Source of the DNA: Phallusia mammillata
Taxonomy: Eukaryota; Chordata; Ascidiacea; Phlebobranchia; Ascidiidae
DNA: 64,000 nucleotides
Assembly: GCA_003260075.1 (NCBI GenBank)
Contig: QLIY01000123.1
Location: 124,001 to 188,000, forward strand
Direction of reading: 5' to 3'
The notes beneath the pieces were generated by a model, which worked only from the letters and a program-made list of their open reading frames with translations, searched no databases and had not been told where the DNA came from. Shown here piece by piece: positions 61,554-64,000 of the stretch. Every line of letters begins with the position of its first letter. The first letter of the stretch is position 1. The translations under genes and the position numbers were made by a program.

Positions 61554-63940
61554 CTCTGAGAGCCGCGTTTGAGAATCACTGCTCTTAATTAATTGCACTG
61601 CTTCGCTTGACAGCACAAAGCTCGTTACGGAACTAATATTTAAATATCGTAAAACTGTTTAGAAATAACATGTGCCATCGACTACACCTCCATTGACCAC
61701 GGAACCGTCCTCTGTTCGGAAGAAAACCTGTTTGAATCGGTGTGCGCCTACCAGTGCGACATTGGCTACCGTTTCTTCAACAATGACGTCATTGCCGATG
61801 ACATCATGACCGCCACATGCCTTGCCGATGCGTCGTGGACGAACGAGGTTCCAATCTGCGAAAAGGTCACGTGCAACCATGACGACGAAGACTTCGTAGA
61901 GGTGAGTAATGACGTCACTAATATGATGACGTCAGGAAGCAATACAATAAAATTTAAAAAATCATTCTTTTACTTTTTTATGTTTTTGTTTTTAACATAT
62001 AAAAGTATGACGTCAAGAAAGACCCCATGACGCCACTATGACGTAATAATTGTGGTTGCTGCTTTTAGGCCCACGAGACTGGAAATGTGACTTGCACTGA
62101 GGGAAATAGATACGGCTCGACCTGCACGGTCACGTGTGATAAAGGAAGCGACGTGATTGGCTACGAGTCGACCACGTGCACAAACACTGGAATGTGGAAT
62201 GCTTCACTAGGACGCTGTGAAAGTAAGTTCAAACAAAACGTGTTTGTTTACGTTTAAATCTATTAATTCATCTTTGAAACTGTGTTTTTAGTGATTGAAT
62301 GTCAGCAGCTGACTGAGCCATTCTTTGGCAACCTGACATGTTCCAACGGTTACCGGTTCAATTCCCGGTGCGAGTACACCTGCCAGGCAGGCTACGAGTT
62401 CACATCGGAATCTTGGGACATGGTGATCACTGAGCAAAGCGGTGCAGAGGAATCGCAAAAGACAATCAGTGCTTTGTGCAAGGCAGATGAGACTTGGACG
62501 ATTTCTGGATCACCAGAATGTGAAAGTAGGTTGTATTACAGATTTTAGTTCATAAATTGGGTCGTGTGTGGTTTTAAGGAATAAGGAAAATGTAAGCAAT
62601 GGTGGTTGTTGCATTTCCAATTTGACAAGGCATTTTAATAAATAAACCGAAATGTTTTGGTGACTGATGATTTTGTACAAAGTTGTATGCTATAAAACGA
62701 ATTATGCGATTACCCGGATTCGTCTGTGCTAGTATCCGGGTCTTAGGATTCAGAAAATGGGCTTTTTGTAGCAATATGCACGGGCGAATCAAACATAACA
62801 CCTCATTTTGTTTTACGCGATGGCAAAAGAAGTGTATACTCGTAAAAAGGTGTTAATTTACTTTTTTTAAAACATGTTTTTTTGCGATTTGGTCCGCTAA
62901 AAACTACTTTTTTTTCGAACTGTACTACTGTGCCGCAAGCTAAACGGTAACCATGTTAAGAGAACGGACACTTTTCGGAGCAGTTCGTCGTTTTAAGTAA
63001 TGCCTAAGTTAAAACTCGCTTTTATACCGATTAGGAAACACATAATAAAGTCAAAAAATGTATTTTCAAACGAACAACAAATAACCTTTGTTTGTGCACA
63101 GGAAAAGCATGTCCTATCGAAGGGTGGAATTCAATGGAAAACGGCTTCGTGGCTTGCTCAGACAGCAACTTATACCTGTCGCAGTGTTTGTTCCAATGCA
63201 TTGCCGGATATGAGGTAGTGGTGCCCCAAGATCAGCATGACGTCACTTCCGTGTTGGTCACGTGCACCAGCGAAGGGCAGTGGAGCGTAAAACAACCACC
63301 TGCATGCAAACGCCAGCAGTGCCAGCAAAATGAAACCGAATTACAGAATGTAAGATTTTTTGTTAATTACGGGCCTGAATCTCTAATTTTTGAAGCAATT
63401 TGGTTTTATTGAACATAATCTAAAGAACATTTATGGGCACCAAAAGTTAAGATTGAATATATTTGTGTGTTAGGGCGTGAACAAAAAATAAAACCTTTAT
63501 TTTCATCTCAGTATTTTTAAGAGTGAAAAATTGGGCGCCCAAATCAAAGTTACGTCATGCTTGCTGTGACGTCATAAGAGACCGAAAACCAAGTGTTTGC
63601 AGGGTCAAAAATATTTAAACAAAGCTTTTATGGATAGACTACTTGCTTTCAGAAATTCGCAAATCGGCATCAAGCTCAGATTTTCTTGTAATTTCAAACC
63701 AATAAATTCAGCAACATTGCTAAATTAGTTTTCAATGCCAAAATGTCTTTTAGCATTGAGCTAATAGAGGCGTATTTTCGCAGCTTGAACCTCACGGACG
63801 AGTCACCTGCACTAACGGTGCCTTCTACGATTCCGAGTGCTCACTGAAATGCAACAAGGGATACCACCTAGCGAGCGACTTCAACACCACCCGTTGTGAG
63901 AATAACCGAGAGTGGAGTGTCGTCTTGGCAACTTGCGAGA
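27871..63940 (+). CDS. giant secreted or receptor-like FN3-LU-CCP-EGF-CCP protein, 3' end outside window
   Basis: One plus-strand gene of about 45 exons is inferred from continuous reading phase across every splice junction. Domain order is signal peptide, FN3-like, Ly6/uPAR-like (LU), nine CCP modules, one calcium-binding EGF, then at least 25 CCP modules. About 2,450 codons lie in the window and the last visible donor is at 63941. CCP (sushi) modules bind protein or carbohydrate ligands in complement regulators, selectins and cell-surface recognition proteins. Nearly all modules here have six cysteines with the selectin-type pattern. Ascidian CCP proteins such as Ciona vCRL1 and Botryllus Fester are linked to self/non-self recognition; a relation is possible but not shown. 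No C-type lectin, protease, transmembrane or cytoplasmic segment is visible. Two regions contain artefactual exon copies (50365-50541 and 52178-53106), and one exon start is masked by a G run at 46123. Exon details are in the entries below. Confidence 0.85.
28205..28305. mobile_element. foldback MITE
   Basis: The 30-base arms at 28205-28234 and 28276-28305 are inverted repeats with about 26 matches, around a 41-base loop. Shared words are CCAAATAGACG and AAAATAAC. Related copies lie near 32344-32460, 38690-38800 and 56680-56820. Confidence 0.6.
29291..29302. repeat. G12 run at duplication junction
   Basis: Sequence from about 29117 to 29290 recurs at about 29319-29463 with small deletions. 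Both copies end in CACCAGAAACCGGG. Confidence 0.7.
32344..32460. mobile_element. foldback MITE relative, opposite orientation
   Basis: ATACGGATCTGTTCATAAGT at the left is the reverse complement of the tail next to the 28205 element. It is followed by AAAATAACGACC and a CATCATCAGTG-GGCCACAT segment shared with copies at 38690 and 56680. Confidence 0.5.
32643..32754 (+). CDS. exon 2: FN3-like domain, middle
   Basis: The exon reads [15 protein letters not shown] then a polar stretch ending ARLTGLLSG, the usual FN3 turn before the F strand. It opens in phase 2 and closes in phase 0. Domain assignment depends on joining with the flanking exons. Confidence 0.75.
33947..34111 (+). CDS. exon 3: FN3 end and LU domain start
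   Basis: [19 protein letters not shown] matches the FN3 F-G strand signature (Y-x-V-x-V-x-A-x-N-x-x-G). Without an intron it then runs into LLRCYVCDG, the opening of a Ly6/uPAR-type three-finger domain. It has phase 0 at both ends. Confidence 0.78.
34112..35489 (+). other. intron 3, carrying a SINE
   Basis: Apart from the SINE at 35161-35280, the stretch is AT-rich with no recognised feature. Confidence 0.6.
35161..35280 (+). mobile_element. tRNA-derived SINE, copy 2
   Basis: An A box (TGGTCGAACGG, 35182-35192) and B box (GGTTCGAACCC, 35260-35270) mark a Pol III promoter. The element ends in an A-rich tail. Flanking direct repeats AGAAACACTGGTTTAA (35145-35160) and AGAAACACTGGTGTAA (35281-35296) match 15 of 16. 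It pairs with the inverted copy at 8336-8441. Confidence 0.78.
35490..35626 (+). CDS. exon 4: LU domain, middle
   Basis: The exon starts [16 protein letters not shown] and contains three cysteines of the LU pattern, including KRC and KAC. It opens in phase 0 and closes in phase 2. Confidence 0.75.
35896..36715. repeat. cluster of G-run joined duplications in intron 4
   Basis: Four G runs occur: 36029-36038, 36173-36183, 36425-36434 and 36645-36715 (71 bases). Sequence 35896-36028 recurs at 36039-36172. Sequence from 36184 recurs from about 36530 to the long run. Copies differ by a few percent. This is the densest block of the artefact-like pattern. Confidence 0.75.
37258..37328 (+). CDS. exon 5: LU domain, C-terminal part
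   Basis: [15 protein letters not shown] is the terminal Cys cluster of a Ly6/uPAR domain, ending in the hallmark C-N. The LU domain in total shows about twelve cysteines. The exon opens in phase 2 and closes in phase 1; phase 1 continues into the CCP array. Confidence 0.78.
37486..37786. mobile_element. non-autonomous TIR element, GTTGTAAG-CGGGC family, copy 3
   Basis: The best-preserved copy. Left end CAGGGTTGTAAGCGGGCC and right end TCCCGACTTACAACTCT are inverted repeats. The interior has GAACCCGGTCCGAATCC. It has hAT-like termini, but no clean 8-base target duplication was found. Confidence 0.5.
38690..38800. mobile_element. foldback MITE relative
   Basis: GTGGCCTTATATCACTGATG, AAAACGTTTAAAG and ACGTCTATTTGGGCCGTTTA are the reverse-complement words of the copy at 56680-56820. 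Confidence 0.45.
39422..39639. mobile_element. hAT-like MITE with 8-base target duplication
   Basis: Left end CAGTGGTTCCCGGCC and right end GGGAACCACTG are inverted repeats. Flanks CTCTAGAC and CCCTAGAC form an 8-base duplication with one mismatch, as hAT insertion gives. It has no transposase. Relatives lie at 46567 and 55990. Confidence 0.65.
39751..39936 (+). CDS. exon 6: CCP1
   Basis: One six-cysteine sushi module: [16 protein letters not shown], then SVCTWFC, TTTC and a [10 protein letters not shown] end. It is a phase 1-1 exon with donor GTCAGT at 39937. Confidence 0.82.
40461..41012 (+). CDS. exons 7-8: linker and CCP2 split over two exons
   Basis: Exons are 40461-40614 and 40927-41012. 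A polar linker of about 22 residues precedes [16 protein letters not shown] and SVCTSTC. The second exon supplies [14 protein letters not shown] and [10 protein letters not shown]. The intron interrupts the module in phase 2 just before the glycine-tyrosine turn. Six cysteines are present. Confidence 0.8.
41446..41622 (+). CDS. exon 9: CCP3
   Basis: [27 protein letters not shown] and WSAPLPTC give the full six-cysteine sushi pattern. It is a 177-base phase 1-1 exon, the commonest size in this gene. Confidence 0.85.
41820..42330. repeat. tandem repeat of ACTCG/TATTCGATTA motifs in intron
   Basis: Many imperfect copies of CTACTATTCGATTATAGGTC and CTCGTTAATAGGT occur between about 42040 and 42330. 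TCGAGT-rich sequence precedes them. It is a degenerate minisatellite with units near 45-50 bases. Confidence 0.6.
42380..42562 (+). CDS. exon 10: CCP4
   Basis: [36 protein letters not shown] and WSNNAPTC form a six-cysteine sushi module. It is a phase 1-1 exon. Confidence 0.83.
42877..43056 (+). CDS. exon 11: CCP5
   Basis: [34 protein letters not shown] and KWSSGAPTC form a six-cysteine sushi module in one phase 1-1 exon. Confidence 0.85.
43382..44094 (+). CDS. exons 12-13: CCP6 split over two exons
   Basis: Exons are 43382-43512 and 44013-44094, with a phase 0 intron. The first supplies [16 protein letters not shown] and [12 protein letters not shown]. The second supplies ISCKAPTK and RWSGKIPTC. 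The second exon is less typical, so its exact acceptor is less certain. Confidence 0.7.
43517..43855. repeat. about 100-bp tandem repeat in CCP6 intron
   Basis: Four diverged units start near 43517, 43621, 43721 and 43808, each with ATCGCTGTAGCGAATTCA or a variant, then CTTCnA and AAACCTATTG. Several units end in CGCAG or TCAG, which look like splice acceptors. The first unit overlaps the donor region. Confidence 0.65.
44095..45409 (+). other. intron between CCP6 and CCP7
   Basis: AT-rich, with a short duplicated stretch of ACACTATCATAAAAAACATA type at 44229-44330 and direct repeats near 45046-45120 and 45195-45260 (CATACGACCT, GACGTCACTTTCTGTGTGAT). No exon was recognised. Confidence 0.55.
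45410..45610 (+). CDS. exon 14: CCP7
   Basis: [37 protein letters not shown] and [10 protein letters not shown] form a sushi module with a slightly longer Cys5-Trp segment. It is a phase 1-1 exon of 201 bases. Confidence 0.83.
46123..46188. repeat. G66 run masking the start of the CCP8 exon
   Basis: A pure G run sits where the acceptor and first part of a CCP exon should be. Coding sequence resumes at 46189 in frame. The run reads as glycine only by chance. It is probably not genuine sequence. Confidence 0.7.
46189..46334 (+). CDS. exon 15 (partial): CCP8, 5' end hidden
   Basis: [33 protein letters not shown] and RWNRRLPIC give Cys2 to Cys6 of a sushi module. The first cysteine and acceptor are lost in the G run upstream. 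The donor is GTGAGT at 46335, phase 1. Confidence 0.8.
46567..46800. mobile_element. hAT-like MITE, CAGTGGTTCCC family
   Basis: Left end CAGTGGTTCCCAACC and right end TTGGGAACCGCTG are inverted repeats. The interior has TTCCTCCC words and ACCATACAAAGATCATTT, shared with elements at 39422 and 55990. The flanks CTTTGGTG and CTTTAAAA only partly match. Confidence 0.6.
46917..47606 (+). CDS. exons 16-17: CCP9 split over two exons
   Basis: Exons are 46917-47040 and 47521-47606, with a phase 2 intron. The first supplies [18 protein letters not shown] and FECPLSC. The second supplies [13 protein letters not shown] and [10 protein letters not shown]. The Cys2-Cys3 segment is longer than usual. The split position resembles CCP2. 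Confidence 0.78.
47820..48370. repeat. degenerate tandem repeat in intron before EGF
   Basis: Diverged units contain TGCATTTTT, CTTGCAATATACAG and AAAATACTGCATTTAAAA words, with a spacing of roughly 85-100 bases. No coding content was seen. Confidence 0.5.
48384..48506 (+). CDS. exon 18: calcium-binding EGF-like module
   Basis: [16 protein letters not shown] opens with the D-x-N-E-C calcium-binding signature, followed by YGSFMCSC and DGKTC. The six cysteines have EGF spacing. It is a phase 1-1 exon, so it can sit among CCP exons. It is the only EGF module seen and separates the two CCP arrays. Confidence 0.88.
48740..48919 (+). CDS. exon 19: CCP10
   Basis: [35 protein letters not shown] and SWDQAQATC form a six-cysteine sushi module in a phase 1-1 exon. 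Confidence 0.85.
49311..49487 (+). CDS. exon 20: CCP11
   Basis: [36 protein letters not shown] and TWTNAVPKC form a canonical 177-base phase 1-1 CCP exon. A nearly identical copy lies at 50365-50541. Confidence 0.83.
49689..49699. repeat. G11 run replacing about 100 bases of the first copy
   Basis: Compared with the second copy (from about 50740), the sequence jumps from GAAATTTAAAACT to the TTTATTTTCAAT segment. The run stands in for the missing piece. Confidence 0.65.
49928..49937. repeat. G10 run at about 1-kb duplication junction
   Basis: Sequence 49070-49927 recurs from 49938 to about 51000, including exon 20 and both flanking introns. The run marks the exact switch from the end of one copy to the start of the next. 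Confidence 0.75.
50365..50541 (+). CDS. second copy of the CCP11 exon, probably allelic artefact
   Basis: It is identical to 49311-49487 except for two amino-acid changes (Pro to Leu in RAPFN, Tyr to Phe in QYRYE). It keeps both splice sites and phase 1-1, so it could be spliced in. Its position inside a G-run joined duplication favours an unmerged allele over a real extra module. Confidence 0.6.
50962..51343. mobile_element. hAT-like MITE with CAGGGTTGCCAT ends
   Basis: Left end CAGGGTTGCCAT and right end ATGGCAACCCTG are perfect inverted repeats. Flanks GCTATAGC (50954-50961) and CTTATAGC (51344-51351) form an 8-base duplication with one mismatch. The interior repeats AATAAGGAC. The left end also appears at 49894, cut by the G run. 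Confidence 0.7.
51403..51949 (+). CDS. exons 22-23: triad 1, CCP12 (A) and CCP13 (B)
   Basis: The A exon 51403-51641 (phase 1-0) holds a full CCP ([17 protein letters not shown] to SSEAPTC) plus the first Cys of the next (EKVACDP). The B exon 51796-51949 (phase 0-1) finishes it: [16 protein letters not shown] to ILGHC. The A loop Cys4-Cys5 has 20 residues, the B loop 13. Confidence 0.85.
52178..52353 (+). pseudogene. chimeric CCP exon joined by a C11 run (artefact-like)
   Basis: The first half (52178-52266) matches the start of the CCP14 exon at 52591. After C 52267-52277 the second half (52278-52353) matches the tail of the CCP13 exon (51875-51949). The intron and exon that follow are second copies. 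This is what two overlapping contig ends joined head to tail would give, so it should not be read as a real module. Confidence 0.75.
52591..52767 (+). CDS. exon 24: triad 1, CCP14 (C)
   Basis: [42 protein letters not shown] and SERAPKC form a complete 177-base phase 1-1 CCP exon closing the first triad. The Cys4-Cys5 loop has 13 residues. Confidence 0.83.
53023..53106 (+). pseudogene. C10 run followed by a copy of the CCP14 exon tail
   Basis: GCTCAGGTGTCACGTGTC before the run resembles the acceptor and start of the next exon (53271 on). After C 53023-53032 the sequence jumps back to a near-copy of 52693-52767 with its donor and intron. It is another head-to-tail join and not a usable exon because it has no acceptor. 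Confidence 0.7.
53276..53804 (+). CDS. exons 25-26: triad 2, CCP15 (A) and CCP16 (B)
   Basis: The A exon 53276-53568 is the longest CCP exon. Its Cys4-Cys5 loop is 38 residues, rich in Lys/Arg, Gly and Ser, with an NAT glycosylation sequon. It ends [13 protein letters not shown]. The B exon 53648-53804 runs from NGDVTC to QLGVC, with a 14-residue loop. Phases are 1-0 and 0-1. Confidence 0.85.
54281..54457 (+). CDS. exon 27: triad 2, CCP17 (C)
   Basis: [41 protein letters not shown] and SNPQPHC form a 177-base phase 1-1 exon with a 13-residue Cys4-Cys5 loop. Confidence 0.87.
54820..55541 (+). CDS. exons 28-29: triad 3, CCP18 (A) and CCP19 (B)
   Basis: The A exon 54820-55070 has [17 protein letters not shown]. 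Its acidic 24-residue Cys4-Cys5 loop ([12 protein letters not shown]) precedes the linker [14 protein letters not shown]. The B exon 55388-55541 runs from NGDVVC to TLGYC. Phases are 1-0 and 0-1. Confidence 0.87.
55721..55897 (+). CDS. exon 30: triad 3, CCP20 (C)
   Basis: [40 protein letters not shown] and SDELPTC form a 177-base phase 1-1 exon with a 13-residue loop. Confidence 0.87.
55990..56250. mobile_element. hAT-like MITE, CAGTGGTTCCC family
   Basis: CAGTGGTTCCCAAC at the left and GGTTGGGAACCA at the right are inverted. Internal ACATACAAAGATCATTT matches the copies at 39422 and 46567. It lies in the intron after CCP20. Confidence 0.6.
56401..57500 (+). CDS. exons 31-32: triad 4, CCP21 (A) and CCP22 (B)
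   Basis: The A exon 56401-56627 has [17 protein letters not shown], a 15-residue loop and the linker [13 protein letters not shown]. The B exon 57344-57500 runs from NGIVHC to NFGFC. Phases are 1-0 and 0-1. The intron between them holds a foldback element and a single-N duplication at 57214. Confidence 0.86.
56680..56820. mobile_element. foldback MITE relative
   Basis: TATGAAAATAACGGCCCAAATAGACG matches in pieces the arms at 28205. CAAACGTTTCGGC and CACCATCAGTG-GGCCACATC match 32344 and 38690. Confidence 0.5.
57145..57283. repeat. 68-bp duplication joined by a single N
   Basis: Sequence 57145-57213 recurs at 57215-57283 with one difference, and N 57214 lies between. An N at the junction shows it is an assembly join rather than sequenced DNA. 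Confidence 0.85.
57894..58070 (+). CDS. exon 33: triad 4, CCP23 (C)
   Basis: [41 protein letters not shown] and LPAC form a 177-base phase 1-1 exon with a 13-residue loop. Confidence 0.87.
58366..58954 (+). CDS. exons 34-35: triad 5, CCP24 (A) and CCP25 (B)
   Basis: The A exon 58366-58586 has [17 protein letters not shown], a 14-residue loop and the linker [13 protein letters not shown]. The B exon 58795-58954 runs from NGVITC to TLGYC, with a 15-residue loop. Phases are 1-0 and 0-1. The A exon shares a 20-base identity with exons at 61193 and 61663. Confidence 0.87.
59031..59522. mobile_element. pogo-like MITE carrying a nested insertion
   Basis: Left end TGGTAAACCTCGGTTAATCC and right end GAACCGAGGTTTACTG are inverted repeats, adjacent to TA on the left. 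Interior TTTTGTCC and GAAGATCCGGAT words match the copies at 9538 and 15893. A hAT-like element interrupts it at 59087-59390. Confidence 0.65.
59087..59390. mobile_element. hAT-like element nested in the pogo-like MITE
   Basis: Flanked by perfect 8-base duplications GGTTAGGC at 59079-59086 and 59391-59398. The right end GTTTGAGAACCACTG is a typical hAT terminus. The left end (CAAACTTTTCC) seems to have lost its outer bases. The interior is rich in GCGTACCAC. Confidence 0.7.
59637..59813 (+). CDS. exon 36: triad 5, CCP26 (C)
   Basis: [40 protein letters not shown] and APMPDC form a 177-base phase 1-1 exon with a 13-residue loop. Confidence 0.86.
59936..60308. repeat. about 186-bp duplication joined by a single N
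   Basis: Sequence 59936-60121 recurs at 60123-60308 almost unchanged, with N 60122 between. It lies wholly in an intron. Confidence 0.85.
60374..61115 (+). CDS. exons 37-38: triad 6, CCP27 (A) and CCP28 (B)
   Basis: The A exon 60374-60597 has [17 protein letters not shown], a 15-residue loop and the linker [13 protein letters not shown], with an NSS sequon in the loop. The B exon 60959-61115 runs from GNVTC to EIGSC, with a 14-residue loop. Phases are 1-0 and 0-1. Confidence 0.86.
61193..61369 (+). CDS. exon 39: triad 6, CCP29 (C)
   Basis: [41 protein letters not shown] and SNEAPHC form a 177-base phase 1-1 exon with a 13-residue loop. Confidence 0.87.
61413..61583. mobile_element. hAT-like MITE containing a C95 run
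   Basis: Left end CAGTGATTCTCAAACTG and right end GTTTGAGAATCACTG are inverted repeats. Flanks CTCTTAGT and CTCTTAAT form an 8-base duplication with one mismatch. The middle is a pure C run (61457-61551) that probably replaces element sequence. Confidence 0.65.
61663..62222 (+). CDS. exons 40-41: triad 7, CCP30 (A) and CCP31 (B)
   Basis: The A exon 61663-61901 has [17 protein letters not shown], a 20-residue loop and the linker [13 protein letters not shown]. The B exon 62069-62222 runs from GNVTC to SLGRC, with Gly-Ser instead of Gly-Tyr after Cys4. Phases are 1-0 and 0-1. Confidence 0.86.
62292..62525 (+). CDS. exon 42: triad 7, CCP32 (C) with long loop
   Basis: [32 protein letters not shown] and GSPEC ends identify a sushi module. 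The Cys4-Cys5 loop has 31 residues instead of the 13 seen in the other six third-position modules, giving a 234-base exon. Phase 1-1 is kept. Confidence 0.86.
62526..63101 (+). other. intron between triads 7 and 8
   Basis: No exon or repeat was recognised. An imperfect inverted pair, TACCCGGATTCG and TATCCGGGTC, lies near 62711-62741. Confidence 0.5.
63102..63940 (+). CDS. exons 43-44: triad 8, CCP33 (A) and CCP34 (B), gene continues
   Basis: The A exon 63102-63349 has [18 protein letters not shown], a 21-residue loop and the linker [14 protein letters not shown]. The B exon 63784-63940 runs from HGRVTC to LATC. The donor GTAAGT at 63941 in phase 1 predicts another C-type CCP exon beyond the window. 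Confidence 0.86.
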
Positions 63941-64000
63941 GTAAGTGAATCTTTTATCTGTTTTTGTTCCATTTTGTTTTCTTGGAGAGTCACCCTATCA

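Overview
The window is eukaryotic nuclear DNA, AT-rich, with GT-AG introns and AATAAA poly(A) signals. It most resembles an ascidian (tunicate), possibly Ciona or a relative. The evidence is a cysteine-free goose-type lysozyme, a very large complement-receptor-like (CCP/sushi) gene, and abundant TGACGTCA palindromes in non-coding DNA. The organism is an inference from content, not an identification.

Layout: (1) 1.2-4.3 kb holds a complete five-exon g-type lysozyme gene on the plus strand, encoding 207 residues with the catalytic Glu and both supporting Asp residues. (2) About 4.5-27.8 kb has no gene I can support. It holds dispersed transposon remnants, a tRNA-derived SINE with perfect target-site duplications, CRE-like palindromes and assembly-like duplications. 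(3) From 27.87 kb to beyond the right edge runs one giant plus-strand gene. It encodes a signal peptide, a fibronectin-III-like domain, a Ly6/uPAR-like (LU) domain, nine CCP modules, one calcium-binding EGF module, then at least 25 more CCP modules. About 2,450 codons lie in the window and the 3' end is outside it.

From 51.4 kb the CCP modules form a higher-order repeat of three CCPs in three exons with a strict intron-phase pattern (1-0, 0-1, 1-1), seen in seven full units plus a partial eighth. It recalls the long homologous repeats of vertebrate CR1. The first CCP of each unit carries a loop between Cys4 and Cys5 that varies from 14 to 38 residues. The second stays at 13-15, and the third is 13 in six of seven units. 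This resembles a tethered, variable-loop recognition array and is the most interesting biology in the window.

A second pattern is technical. About twenty pure G or C runs (10 to 95 bases) are scattered through the window. Most sit exactly at the junction of a short direct duplication whose copies differ by a few percent, and two single-N positions show the same arrangement. This looks like unmerged allelic contig ends joined in assembly. It creates false exon copies in the giant gene (near 49.3/50.4 kb and 52.2-53.1 kb) and hides the start of one CCP exon (46.1 kb).
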